From contig DATKZI010000005.1 in assembly GCA_035528035.1 (NCBI GenBank), positions 30,432 through 94,431 on the forward strand: a stretch of DNA of 64,000 nucleotides. The letters run 5' to 3'. The stretch is from JABLTI01 sp035528035 (GTDB lineage Archaea; Asgardarchaeota; Heimdallarchaeia; JABLTI01). A program made the position numbers and the translations under genes. Under the pieces are notes generated by a model that searched no databases, was not told where the DNA came from, and saw only the letters and a list, made by a program, of their open reading frames with translations. This document shows, piece after piece, positions 55,497 to 64,000 of the stretch; position 1 is the stretch's first letter, and every line of letters starts with the position of its first letter.

Positions 55497-57329
55497 TCAT
55501 TTTTTTTCATTTAATTTATTGTTTAATTTTGCTATTTTTTCAGGATTCATTTTCTTTACTTTACGGTCATAAGTTATAAGCCCATTATATTCAATTTCAA
55601 CATCTGATGTTTGGGTATAAATAACTCCACTTAATCCCATTTTCTTTGCAGGTAAAAGTATGTTTTCAACTAAATTTCGATATGCTTGTTCAACTTCTTC
55701 TTGTGTATGAAAATTTTTGTAACCATATTTCTTCTTGGGATTCCAACTATGATTTGGTATCATTCTAGTATAACCACCAGTTTCAGATAATAAGACTCCT
55801 CGAGTTATTGATTTAGTAGGCATATTAAATTTGTCAGCATAATCATGAATACTAATGAAGTTACCACCTTTGTGATCAAACCAACCACTTGCATGGTCAA
55901 CTAATCTTGTAGGATCATAATTCATCACCCATTGACTAATCCTTAAAGAATCATATTGCCCCCAAGCTTCGTTAAATGGTACCCAAAGACAAATCGATGG
56001 GACATTAAAGAGAGTATCAATCATTTCTTTTAATTCTCTTTCAAAATTAGCTCTTCGAGATTTTTTTCCTTGTCCCGATTTCCAATAACATCTAGTATCC
56101 TGTAGTTTTATTCCTACTATATGAGCAAGGAATTGTGAAATAATACCTTTTTTACCTCCTCCATTAACCATATCTTGCCAAACAAGAACACCTAATTTAT
56201 CACAATAATGATACCAACGAGCTGGTTCTGTTTTAATGTGCTTTCTGATGGTATTAAAACCAAATTCCTTGGTTAATTCTATATCCCATTTCAAAGCTTC
56301 ATCAGATGGTGCGGTATATAATCCATCAGGCCAATATCCTTGATCTAATAATCCTGTCATAAAATATGGTTTATTATTGAGATGAAATCTTAGATAGCCA
56401 TTACTATCCTTTGCTAAACTAAATTTTCTCATAGCAAAATAAGATTTAATTTTATCAACAGGTTCTTTGTTTTCTAACAATTCTATTTCAAGTTCATATA
56501 AATGAGGTGTTTCAGGTGTCCATAATTTTGCTTTCGGTATTGGTATTTCGAAATACTGTTTATTTCTATTTGTTATTTCTTGTAGGACGATATCTTTTGT
56601 AGGAATTCTAATTTTCAATTCAAAAGAGGTATCATTTCTATTATTAATTTTCAAATGCTTATCAAATTCAGTATTAATTTCTAATCTCAAAAGCTCTCTA
56701 TCAATATCAGGTATCATTCTAATATCTGAGATATAATTTTTCGGAACACTTTCTAACCATACAGTCTGCCAGATTCCTGAGATAGTTGTATAAAAAACTA
56801 TCCCTGGTTTTATCCATTGTTTGCCAGATGGCTGTTTTCCTTTCTCTGATGGATCATAAACTCTTAATCGTAAATGATTTTCCCCATCGGTTATTACTAT
56901 ATCAGTTATATCGATACTAAAAGGAGTATATCCACCTTTGTGTATTGCTACCTCAACATCATTTACACACACTTTGCATTCCCAATCCACTGCTCCAAAA
57001 TGTAATAGAATTCGATTTTTCTCCCAATGTTTTGGGATAGTAAAAACACGATGGTACCATAAAAATTGTTTTGCTCTGAGCTGTTTCTTTACACCTGATA
57101 ATGCTGATTCTAGTGGATAGGGAACTAATATTTTCCCATCATAATTCTTTGTTTCTTGAATCTTATTTGATGTGATAGCATAATTCCAAAGACCATTTAG
57201 ATTAATCCATGCATCTCGAACAAATTGAGGTCGCGGATAATCAGGAAAAGGATTATCAACAGATACACCTTCAAACCAAGGTGTCGTTAAGGTAGTATCC
57301 TTTTTTACCCAATTGCTTTTTTCTGACAT
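55497..57329 (-). CDS. Glycoside hydrolase family 2 enzyme
   Basis: A 610-residue enzyme with the three-part GH2 layout: a jelly-roll sugar-binding domain (about 30-195), an Ig-like domain (200-300) and a TIM barrel (305-600). The acid/base E454 lies in VPFNEAW and the nucleophile E516 in LLSETGGY. Such enzymes act as beta-galactosidases, beta-glucuronidases or beta-mannosidases; the specificity is not visible. No signal peptide, so it works on imported sugar. The neighbouring GNAT gene lies upstream in the same direction, 28 bases away, so they are likely co-transcribed. Confidence 0.9.
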   Translation of the reverse strand: MSEKSNWVKKDTTLTTPWFEGVSVDNPFPDYPRPQFVRDAWINLNGLWNYAITSNKIQETKNYDGKILVPYPLESALSGVKKQLRAKQFLWYHRVFTIPKHWEKNRILLHFGAVDWECKVCVNDVEVAIHKGGYTPFSIDITDIVITDGENHLRLRVYDPSEKGKQPSGKQWIKPGIVFYTTISGIWQTVWLESVPKNYISDIRMIPDIDRELLRLEINTEFDKHLKINNRNDTSFELKIRIPTKDIVLQEITNRNKQYFEIPIPKAKLWTPETPHLYELEIELLENKEPVDKIKSYFAMRKFSLAKDSNGYLRFHLNNKPYFMTGLLDQGYWPDGLYTAPSDEALKWDIELTKEFGFNTIRKHIKTEPARWYHYCDKLGVLVWQDMVNGGGKKGIISQFLAHIVGIKLQDTRCYWKSGQGKKSRRANFERELKEMIDTLFNVPSICLWVPFNEAWGQYDSLRISQWVMNYDPTRLVDHASGWFDHKGGNFISIHDYADKFNMPTKSITRGVLLSETGGYTRMIPNHSWNPKKKYGYKNFHTQEEVEQAYRNLVENILLPAKKMGLSGVIYTQTSDVEIEYNGLITYDRKVKKMNPEKIAKLNNKLNEKK

Positions 57330-57357
57330 AAAAGAAAAATACTAATTATATTTTATA

Positions 57358-57969
57358 TTAATTACCATCGACTTTTTTAGCAAAAATTGTATTAAATCTA
57401 TTTCTTGATATTAGATTTAATCCATATTTTTCATAGAAATTAATACCAGTGCTATTTTTTGTGCTAACTTCCAAATGATAACCATTAATGCCTTCACTTT
57501 TGAAATGTTCTTCTAAGGTATTCATCAATTTATGACCTAATCCTTTCCTTTGATACTCTGGAAGTATATCTATATGTAAATGAGCAGGATAGGTTTCAAG
57601 AAATGCTCTTCTTTTTTTAGTAATTCTTTGATTTAAAATATAACATGCTACAATTTTAGCTCTTATTTTATTTACTAGCAAATATTTAATATGGCTTTTT
57701 ATTTCTTTTTTGAGTTTTATTTTTAAATCCTTTTTCTGTTTAATTGTATCCATAGTACTCAAGATATACCCAATTACTCTTTTATTTTCAGGATCAACAG
57801 CAACAAAACAATTCTCAGTTTCATATCTCACATAATAGCTACACCAAAAAAGACTGAATAAATAACGCTGTGGAAAGATTTTTTTCAAAAAAGGATCACC
57901 AGTGATATAACAGATGTTGATTAATTCTTTCTCATCTGTTCTCTTTGCTTTTCTTATTTCTACATCCAT
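57358..57969 (-). CDS. GNAT acetyltransferase
   Basis: A 203-residue GCN5-type acetyltransferase. The acetyl-CoA loop reads LPEYQRKGLGHKLM, preceded by the AHLHIDI strand and followed by LEVSTKNSTGINFYEKYG, the pattern of the acetyltransferase group related to the C-terminal domain of O-GlcNAcase. AAGGTC precedes the ATG. The association with the GH2 gene suggests an amino-sugar substrate, but that is inference. Confidence 0.85.
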   Translation of the reverse strand: MDVEIRKAKRTDEKELINICYITGDPFLKKIFPQRYLFSLFWCSYYVRYETENCFVAVDPENKRVIGYILSTMDTIKQKKDLKIKLKKEIKSHIKYLLVNKIRAKIVACYILNQRITKKRRAFLETYPAHLHIDILPEYQRKGLGHKLMNTLEEHFKSEGINGYHLEVSTKNSTGINFYEKYGLNLISRNRFNTIFAKKVDGN

Positions 57970-58086
57970 AAAATAAGACCTTTTTAACTTGATAGAAAAC
58001 TAATAACATATATTCTAATAAAGATTAAGCTATTTTACCAATTTTTTATAATAATTTTAAAAATAAAAGAAATTGATTGTTAATTG

Positions 58087-58740
58087 TTACTTCTTTTCAT
58101 TAATTATCTTAAGTGCATTTGTGAGATCTTCAGCAATCATTTTTCTTTTAGATTTTTCAATAAGGTAATTTTGTCCTATTGGTAAATATGAAGGAAAAAC
58201 ACGAATATTCTTATAATAAAATTCATCCTTTCTAATTTTATATGTTGAACCTGTTGGAATTGTTTTTTTACCGATTGATCTTTTGGAAATATAATTGAAA
58301 GATTTAATCGCAACATCACCCATTAGGAGCACAACTTCAATATTTGGAAATTGTTTAAATTCCTTTTCTAGAATGAAAGAACAATTTTCAATTGATTTTG
58401 CTGAAACGCTATAGCCAATTTTTGAGCATTTAATTGCTGTTGTTAGATAAATTCCTCGTTTCAATATATCTTCTATTGATTTTACTCGACTATTTGCATC
58501 ACTAAAAGCTTGAAGTAATGTGGACATAAACGCGGGGTTTTTTTCTTGAGAATAAACATAATCCCTTTGATCAATTGGCATAGCTTCTATTATCATAAGA
58601 ATTTTTACTTTATTTGGTTCAATTTCAATTTTAGTTATATTATAGCCCTTTTTTTCTATATCTGTACAGAGAAAATCTGAACACTCAATATTTGTATTAA
58701 TTTTAATTTGACACCCATCCCTTACTTTGGCTTTTGTAAT
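58087..58740 (-). CDS. UDG-family protein without a usual start codon
   Basis: The body (ATG 58596 to the stop) matches an archaeal and clostridial uracil-DNA-glycosylase-family protein: MIIEAMPIDQRDYVY, ILKRGIYLTTAIKCSK, VVLLMGDVAIKSFNYI, RVFPSYLPIGQN. In this family about 45 more residues precede that Met, and here the same frame continues upstream with the expected sequence (DGCQIKINTNIECSDFLC). No ATG, GTG or TTG is present between the stop at 58741 and 58596. A rare start (ATT at 58740) or a recent mutation is likely. Coordinates include the conserved N-terminus; 58596 is the conservative start. Function in base excision is plausible but not shown. Confidence 0.65.
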   Translation of the reverse strand: MTKAKVRDGCQIKINTNIECSDFLCTDIEKKGYNITKIEIEPNKVKILMIIEAMPIDQRDYVYSQEKNPAFMSTLLQAFSDANSRVKSIEDILKRGIYLTTAIKCSKIGYSVSAKSIENCSFILEKEFKQFPNIEVVLLMGDVAIKSFNYISKRSIGKKTIPTGSTYKIRKDEFYYKNIRVFPSYLPIGQNYLIEKSKRKMIAEDLTNALKIINEKK

Positions 58741-58842
58741 TTAAAATATAAGGATATTTTCTTTATTAAAATATAGTCTTAATTTAATACTAAAAATTAT
58801 AAATTAACCATACTTGTATAATATAAGGATAGGAATAAGATA

Positions 58843-59391
58843 ATGCCAGAACCTTCATTTTGGATAGCACTAGGAATTATTCTGCTTGGTTTCTTTACAT
58901 TGGTTTCTATATCTTGGCCAAATAGAAGGGGTGCACCTTGGGTTCCTACTCGTCTGAAAAAAGTTCGAAAGATGTTACAATTAGCAGATGTTAAGCCTGG
59001 TGAATTAGTCTATGATTTAGGTTGTGGTGATGGTCGAGTATTGGTTATAGCTGCTAGAAAATTTAATGCTCGAGCTATTGGTATAGAAATTGATCTTATT
59101 AGATTTCTTTGGTGTCAATTTTTGATTACGTTATTATTTTTGCGAAAAAAAGTCAAGGTAATTTATGGTGATCTCTTTGATAGGAATCTTAGTGATGCTG
59201 ATGTTGTTTTCTGTTATCTTCTACAAAGTACTAATAACAAATTAGAGAAAAAGCTCATACAAGAATTACGTCCTGAAGCCCGTATTGTTTCAAATACATT
59301 CTATTTTAATGGAATACCTATGACCGCTATGGATGATGAATATCCAATCTATACTTATAGTACTGGTAATTTAATAAAAGATGATCAATAA
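58843..59391 (+). CDS. FAM173/ATPSCKMT-like methyltransferase
   Basis: A 182-residue protein with an N-terminal membrane helix (6-25) and a SAM-dependent methyltransferase core. PWVPTRLKKVRKMLQLADV and motif I VYDLGCGDGRV (56-66) followed by GDLFDRNLSDADVVFCYLL match the FAM173 family, whose animal members trimethylate lysines of mitochondrial ATP-synthase c subunit and ANT. The archaeal role is unknown; lysine methylation of a membrane protein is the natural guess. GGATAGG lies before the ATG. Confidence 0.8.
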   Translation: MPEPSFWIALGIILLGFFTLVSISWPNRRGAPWVPTRLKKVRKMLQLADVKPGELVYDLGCGDGRVLVIAARKFNARAIGIEIDLIRFLWCQFLITLLFLRKKVKVIYGDLFDRNLSDADVVFCYLLQSTNNKLEKKLIQELRPEARIVSNTFYFNGIPMTAMDDEYPIYTYSTGNLIKDDQ

Positions 59392-59451
59392 TAAAAAAAC
59401 AAAAGAATTTGTCAATATAGAAAAAAAGGAAAAAAATAGTTAATAATGATT

Positions 59452-59964
59452 TTATTTTTCGAGCAATCTGGAGAATTGATCATATAATTCATTATACTCT
59501 TCAATTCCTACAAAAGAAGTTGTAATAGCAGTTGTTCCACTAAGACTTGTTGTGCTAAGTATTACTGTACCAATATTGAATCTTCTATCAAGAGGTCGCT
59601 GTATTTTCTGAACATTTACAACCTTTTCAAAAATTACACTTCTTGTGCTAACTGTAATAAAACCACTAGTAATTATAATGGAGTTTTCTTTTAATTCATA
59701 TTGAATAGAATCAAATCTTTTCTTAATAATTATATAACCAAATATAACTAATAAAAGCAAAACACCTAGTGAAGCTGTTGGTAATACTATCCAGAAAACA
59801 GGTCCGAAAATAGATAAACCACTGGGAATTAGACTCAATTCAACTAAACCAAATGAAAATAGTATCGCAATATACATTACTAAAGCATAAAGCCAAAGAA
59901 AAATTATTTGTTTCTTTAGTTGTCCTTTTGCAGGTCTAATTATTTGAGATTCTTTAGTATTCAT
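59452..59964 (-). CDS. bPH2-type membrane protein
   Basis: A 170-residue protein with two membrane helices (about 18-40 and 50-78) and a bacterial PH-like domain (YELKENSIIITSGFIT, then VVNVQKIQRPLDRRFNIGTV). This matches the YdbT/bPH2 family of unknown role. GAGGA lies before the ATG. It converges with the methyltransferase gene. Confidence 0.85.
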   Translation of the reverse strand: MNTKESQIIRPAKGQLKKQIIFLWLYALVMYIAILFSFGLVELSLIPSGLSIFGPVFWIVLPTASLGVLLLLVIFGYIIIKKRFDSIQYELKENSIIITSGFITVSTRSVIFEKVVNVQKIQRPLDRRFNIGTVILSTTSLSGTTAITTSFVGIEEYNELYDQFSRLLEK

Positions 59965-60133
59965 TTGATAATCCTCAATAGAAGGAAATAATAATATTTA
60001 TTATATTAAGGATTGTTATTTAGGTTCTTTCCTATATTTTTTACAAAATAATGATTTATTTCATTATTTCTTAAGTTTCTTGTGCTGAATGTTTTTTAGA
60101 ATTAATAGTATAGAATAATTTAGGTGAAAAAAA

Positions 60134-60790
60134 ATGAAAATTTATTCATATGTTCTAAGGAATGATTCTGGTTTTGCACCTAATCCTTTTTGGGATTATA
60201 TTACTTTAGCTTGTGACCAAGCTCTTATTCGACAATTAGCTAATGTTGGGGATTGGATAGTCGGATTAAATGAAGGCTCTAAGAAAATAGCTGATCATAA
60301 ATTAATTTTTGCCATGCAAATAACAGAAAAAATAACTTTTGAAAAATACTGGGTTGATCCTCGATTTCAAGTTAAAAAACCTGATTTCTCCATTGATGAA
60401 GAAATATTCAGAGTTGGTGATAATATCTATGAAAAAACGACAAAAGATATTATTCAACATTATTCAATGCATTCTCGAGATTATTTCACAAATGATTCTG
60501 AATGGTTGCACCAGAAGCAAGAAGATATCCAAGGAAAATTTGTTCTAATTGCAGATAAAGATCATTTCTTTTATTTTGGTTCCAAACCTGTATCCTTCCC
60601 CTCTCTTGAATTAACTGATTTATTATTTTGTGACATCGGAAACAAATGCATTGCTGATCCCAATGTACCTAATGAATTCTTAAATTTCATTGATGTATTA
60701 AAGAAAGTTGGAAAAAAAGGTTTTATTAACCCTCCTGAACTCTGGCCTATTAAAGATGATAGCTGGAAACAATGTGAAGTAAAAGAATAG
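60134..60790 (+). CDS. Nmad2-like protein (putative nucleotide-modification family)
   Basis: A 218-residue protein with the signature of the nucleotide-modification-associated domain 2: IYSYVLRNDSGFAPNPF, GDWIVGL, ITEKITFEKYWVDPRF, GDNIYE and the end pattern HFFYFGSK. The family was defined by association with DNA base modification and restriction genes; its biochemistry is not settled. Here it stands alone: neighbours are a bPH2 gene and a protease, not a modification cluster. AGGTGA lies before the ATG. Confidence 0.8.
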   Translation: MKIYSYVLRNDSGFAPNPFWDYITLACDQALIRQLANVGDWIVGLNEGSKKIADHKLIFAMQITEKITFEKYWVDPRFQVKKPDFSIDEEIFRVGDNIYEKTTKDIIQHYSMHSRDYFTNDSEWLHQKQEDIQGKFVLIADKDHFFYFGSKPVSFPSLELTDLLFCDIGNKCIADPNVPNEFLNFIDVLKKVGKKGFINPPELWPIKDDSWKQCEVKE

Positions 60791-60805
60791 GGTTATCCCC
60801 ATTCT

Positions 60806-63286
60806 TTACATCTTGTTAAAATTAAATTTTTTTCTTAATTTAATTAATGTTGTAGTAATTGTTAACACTGCTAATACCAAATAAAACTCAAAACCAGGGA
60901 AGAATTTTCCGCTAGTCCATATTGAACTATGAATAGTATCAACATTAATTGTTACTGAAGAACTAGCTGTTATATACTTTGATCCTGCGTAATATGCTTT
61001 TATTGAATAGTTTCCTTGTGTTAAAATTGTATAAGAGTATGAAAAATCACCAATTGGATCAATTGAAACTGTATAGTATTCATAGACATCCAAATCAGTA
61101 TTTTTTATTTCAAGCAAAATTGTTTTCTCAGCAGTTGTTTGTGGGAATTTAGATGATGGTAGAGTGTCCAAAAATGTTAATTGCCCTTTAATAGTTAAAC
61201 CAGCAGTTCTGAAATTCACTTCTAAATCTAATTCTGAACGATATGAAACAGTAGCTGTCAGCGAACACCCACCTACCGTCTCAAGATGTATGTCACCCAT
61301 GAAATCTTCTGAATCAGCACCAGTATATTCCTCACAAACAATTAAGTATCCATTGAATCGATCTGTAAAACGTATTTCATCAGCAGGTATTATTGTAATT
61401 TCAAATTCCTTAGTTTCTAATGGTTGAAATTGTGTGAATGAACCGAGTCCCTCACCTTGAACTGTCCATTTGCTTGTAGTATTGATAATATCAACAAATA
61501 GCTCTTTAGGAAAATTATATGGATTATTAACATTAATTGTAGTTGTTATTGGTTTAAAAACTGAACTTGGTATTTTATACAAGTCAGTACTATCCGCTGT
61601 TACCTCATAATAAGCAATATTTTCTTGACATTTATTATTTGCGAGATCAACTTCATCTAATTGTGCTTCTATTGTAACAAAAATGCAACCATGTAATTTC
61701 ATAAGACCATCGTCATTATTACTTAAAGAAATTTCAGGAGTCCAAGGAATGGATATCTCAGCACTGCTCCCAGCATTGATATAATCAACAGTTGCTACAC
61801 CAATAAAATCCCAATCTTGATCATCACCAGCACTGAGAGGTACTTTCTCATAAAAATAAACATTAACATCTTCAGCTAAACCATTTCCAATATTGTGTAC
61901 TCTAGCATATAATTTGTTTACATGATTTGCCCAAGGATCATCACCACTTCCTACTGGTGTACCATCACTAGTAGTATACCTATAATTATTATAACCATTG
62001 ATAATACTATCAACCCATACATCTTGACTTTCCCAAGGTCCAGGATGACCTGGTGGATTACCCCATGGACTAATCATTACATCTGGAAATCCGGAACCAC
62101 TATTTACAACACGAACTTCAAACATGTCACCTATTTTATTGAGGACCGTTATGTTGACATTATATGTAGTATTAACATAGCTTTGACCTACATTCCATAA
62201 ACAATCCTTCAAATCTTTTAATCCTACATCAGAATTAGGTGTGCTATCCATATCTGTGCATTGATCAGAGTTTTTTTCATTTTCATTTACTAGATAGATA
62301 TATACCCCTTCATTTGTGAGTAAAGCATCTTCTGATTTTTTCTCCACAACCTCGATACGATAGTAAATCAAATTTGAAATTTTTACTAATATATATTGAG
62401 GTTCAGTCGTAGATTGTATGTATCTTGGTTTGATATATCCTTGCTTAATTTGACCCGGAAGAACAATCTCTTGTTGTGTAGTATCATCATACCAATCTGT
62501 TACCCCATTCCAAACCATATGATAACCATTTAATCCACCTGGATTTCCTCTAGCCATAACACTATAGTAACTAGCATAATTTTTCTCACCATTACTTCCC
62601 CCTCCATGTGTGTGCGGTAAACCAAATGAATGTCCTAATTCATGAGTTACAGAACCTAGAATGGAATTATATGAATAACCAGGTTTTTCAAAAATAATAC
62701 TTAAAGCAACATTAATTGTTCCATCGTTTGTTTCGCGATTAGTTTGCTTACCAACATTGCTAACACATCTCCAGGTAATATTATTTAACCACACTTGAAC
62801 ACAATCATATTGAGTAAAATCACAATCATTGTCAGCTTTATCTATAGCAGTATGTGCAATTTGCCACTTGTCCCATTTCCCTGAATTATTATATCCTTCA
62901 AAAGAATCGTCAAGATCATACCAACCATAAATATCATAATCAATACTAATATGCCCATTACTTGCATTTATCCAAAAAATATTTACCCAATCATATAAAT
63001 CAGCCATTTCCGCTGGGGTAAATCTGGTTGGAGAATCCAAAAATTTTGCAAGAACTACAGCTATTCTTTGTTGTCCAGCTAATGGTGCTTTAGTATTATA
63101 ATTTTTAAAATCATAATTTTCTATAATGGTTATTTGTTCTTCAGATGTAGGTTCAATCCTATTAGAATCATTCAATATCTCATAATTAAGCGTATTTGAA
63201 TTCACATTTCCAAAAAATATCAAGGATGTGCTACTACCTGTAAGAAATAAAATTGTAATAAATATTAAAACCAATCTATTTTTCAT
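60806..63286 (-). CDS. Secreted zinc metalloprotease, M6/metzincin-like, membrane tail
   Basis: An 826-residue exported protein. After the signal peptide and a pro-like segment comes a zincin domain: HELGHSFGLPH with H215, E216, H219 and H225 as the zinc site and base, and a Met-turn SVMARG (M244). The length and layout resemble M6 (InhA-like) proteases, while the HExxHxxGxxH motif is that of metzincins. Two or three Ig-like modules follow. The C-terminus reads FFPGFEFYLVL plus a hydrophobic helix and KLRKK, like the archaeal PGF-CTERM sorting tail. Likely a surface protease. AAGGG lies before the ATG. Confidence 0.8.
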   Translation of the reverse strand: MKNRLVLIFITILFLTGSSTSLIFFGNVNSNTLNYEILNDSNRIEPTSEEQITIIENYDFKNYNTKAPLAGQQRIAVVLAKFLDSPTRFTPAEMADLYDWVNIFWINASNGHISIDYDIYGWYDLDDSFEGYNNSGKWDKWQIAHTAIDKADNDCDFTQYDCVQVWLNNITWRCVSNVGKQTNRETNDGTINVALSIIFEKPGYSYNSILGSVTHELGHSFGLPHTHGGGSNGEKNYASYYSVMARGNPGGLNGYHMVWNGVTDWYDDTTQQEIVLPGQIKQGYIKPRYIQSTTEPQYILVKISNLIYYRIEVVEKKSEDALLTNEGVYIYLVNENEKNSDQCTDMDSTPNSDVGLKDLKDCLWNVGQSYVNTTYNVNITVLNKIGDMFEVRVVNSGSGFPDVMISPWGNPPGHPGPWESQDVWVDSIINGYNNYRYTTSDGTPVGSGDDPWANHVNKLYARVHNIGNGLAEDVNVYFYEKVPLSAGDDQDWDFIGVATVDYINAGSSAEISIPWTPEISLSNNDDGLMKLHGCIFVTIEAQLDEVDLANNKCQENIAYYEVTADSTDLYKIPSSVFKPITTTINVNNPYNFPKELFVDIINTTSKWTVQGEGLGSFTQFQPLETKEFEITIIPADEIRFTDRFNGYLIVCEEYTGADSEDFMGDIHLETVGGCSLTATVSYRSELDLEVNFRTAGLTIKGQLTFLDTLPSSKFPQTTAEKTILLEIKNTDLDVYEYYTVSIDPIGDFSYSYTILTQGNYSIKAYYAGSKYITASSSVTINVDTIHSSIWTSGKFFPGFEFYLVLAVLTITTTLIKLRKKFNFNKM

Positions 63287-63412
63287 AATTTAACCCTTGT
63301 AAAATATTTACAAATTGCTTATTAATTGTATTAAGTTATAAATATTTATCAATCTCATACATTGCTCTAACCAAAACCTTAAAAATTAAAGTCTCATAAA
63401 AATAAGACTAAG

Positions 63413-63796
63413 TTGATTCTCATGTCTGAAAAAGAAAAAATTGTTTTCGATAAAAATAAAATAAAAACAGATATGAAATTGGAAGAAATTGTAGCATTGA
63501 TATCAACTGGTGATAGGGATTCACCAGAATATGGTCTTACTTTTATGATACTTAATAGATTAATTTCAGGTAATCGACAAATGAAAAAGGATGATATGTA
63601 TGATTTGTATATGCGTAATCGCGAACACATTTCAAAGGCAAGCTTTTATCGAATACTTAAAAGATTAATAACTCGTGGAATGATCCTATTTAATGAACAA
63701 GAACAAGCATACATGCCTTCAGTTTTATTCTCAAATTCATTACAGAAAATAGCAATTGCTTGGGAAAGATTGGCGATAAAAGATCTAATTGATTAA
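63413..63796 (+). CDS. Winged-helix DNA-binding-like protein
   Basis: A 127-residue basic protein. Residues about 20-100 fit a winged helix: EIVALISTG, MKKDDMYDLYMRN, a recognition-helix-like SKASFYRILKRLITRGMI and a wing. It resembles the regulator at 11989 in layout. It is convergent with the recombinase gene, 27 bases between stops, and could be a repressor of an integrated element, but no other element gene is visible. Confidence 0.65.
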   Translation: MILMSEKEKIVFDKNKIKTDMKLEEIVALISTGDRDSPEYGLTFMILNRLISGNRQMKKDDMYDLYMRNREHISKASFYRILKRLITRGMILFNEQEQAYMPSVLFSNSLQKIAIAWERLAIKDLID

Positions 63797-63823
63797 AGGT
63801 AAAAGAAAAAAAGAAAAGCAGTA

Positions 63824-64000
63824 TTACATTATCTTTCTTTTCTCTAGTTCTTCTCTAATATCTTGTGAGGATAAATGAATATATTTCAAAACATTATTGA
63901 TATTTCTATGTCGAGTTATTCTTCTAACCCATCCAACATCTAAACCTTGTTTTATTAAATTGGTAGCTCGACTATGTCTGAGAGTGTAATAACGAACATC
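63824..64000 (-). CDS. Tyrosine recombinase, C-terminal part (runs off the window)
   Basis: Read from the window edge on the - strand, 58 residues give the C-terminus of a tyrosine recombinase: YYTLRHSRATNLIKQGLDV, then RITRHRNINNVLKYIHLS, with the HxxR box, the second His/Trp position (here H in RHRN) and the catalytic Tyr in LKYIH. This is the XerC/D or phage/plasmid integrase family. The N-terminal part lies beyond base 64000. It is probably the end of an integrated element or a chromosomal recombinase; a site for attachment cannot be seen. Confidence 0.85.
   Translation of the reverse strand, partial: DVRYYTLRHSRATNLIKQGLDVGWVRRITRHRNINNVLKYIHLSSQDIREELEKRKIM

Noticed and set aside
61922..62200. 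Open frame of 92 codons on the + strand
   Set aside because: It lies wholly antisense to the zinc protease gene, has a low-complexity Ile/Thr-rich product and no ribosome site. It is a shadow of the real gene.
1..64000. tRNA, rRNA or CRISPR arrays
   Set aside because: I looked for tRNA T-loop signatures with matching acceptor stems, rRNA-like GC-rich blocks and regularly spaced repeats, and saw none. A covariance search would be decisive.

Overview
The window is very AT-rich and reads as archaeal DNA, most likely from an Asgard archaeon of the Heimdallarchaeia type. That is an inference from style: short archaeal Shine-Dalgarno sites (GGTGAT, GAGGT), frequent GTG and TTG starts, many large surface proteins with a signal peptide and one C-terminal membrane helix followed by a Lys/Arg tail, zinc-ribbon membrane proteins, TPR and HEAT proteins, and a TPR protein ending in what looks like a longin/roadblock-type domain. 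No rRNA, tRNA or CRISPR array was seen, so the lineage cannot be fixed from this window.

Layout. 1-7.2 kb: surface proteins, including an 877-residue one with three GATase1-like modules, an MFS permease, and a coupled pair made of a sensor-like PPC/zinc-ribbon protein and an M23-type peptidase. 7.4-12.7 kb: a Cys-rich DUF2769 protein, a dicluster ferredoxin, and a five-gene operon of three ATC-hydrolase-like paralogues plus two TIGR04076-like paralogues, read divergently from a winged-helix regulator across a palindrome-bearing intergenic region. 12.7-21.3 kb: an M23-like secreted protein, two large adhesin-like proteins, a zinc-ribbon membrane protein, an MBL hydrolase and two gene remnants. 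21.6-29.2 kb: TPR protein, double GNAT, ferredoxin-fused aldo/keto reductase with a fourth ATC-hydrolase paralogue, and a cytosolic CBM9-like esterase. 29.5-33.6 kb: an ABC exporter with two different ATPases and a fused FtsX/MacB-type permease. 34-41.5 kb: a 20-odd TPR protein, SNF2 ATPase plus SWIM protein, and an arginine-deiminase-type enzyme. 41.5-50.9 kb: class II aldolase, small membrane proteins, a glycosyltransferase/flavin-reductase fusion, PIG-L deacetylase, a frameshifted surface protein, HEAT protein and a DegT-type protein. 51-64 kb: a PAS protein and its PAS/histidine-kinase paralogue, an LVIVD beta-propeller surface protein, a GH2 glycosidase with a GNAT, a UDG-family protein whose conserved N-terminus has no usual start codon, a FAM173-like methyltransferase, a bPH2 protein, a lone Nmad2 protein, a zincin surface protease, a winged-helix protein and the C-terminus of a tyrosine recombinase that runs off the window.

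Together: cell-surface proteins and carbohydrate handling (GH2, CBM9 esterase, PIG-L, aldolase, LVIVD, FN3-like) dominate. Iron-sulfur and thiol chemistry clusters at 7.4-11.8 kb and 24.8-26.9 kb, where the same ATC-hydrolase-like family recurs beside ferredoxin-type genes. Several decayed gene tails show ongoing gene loss. The best candidate for an undescribed system is the ATC-hydrolase/TIGR04076 operon with its regulator.
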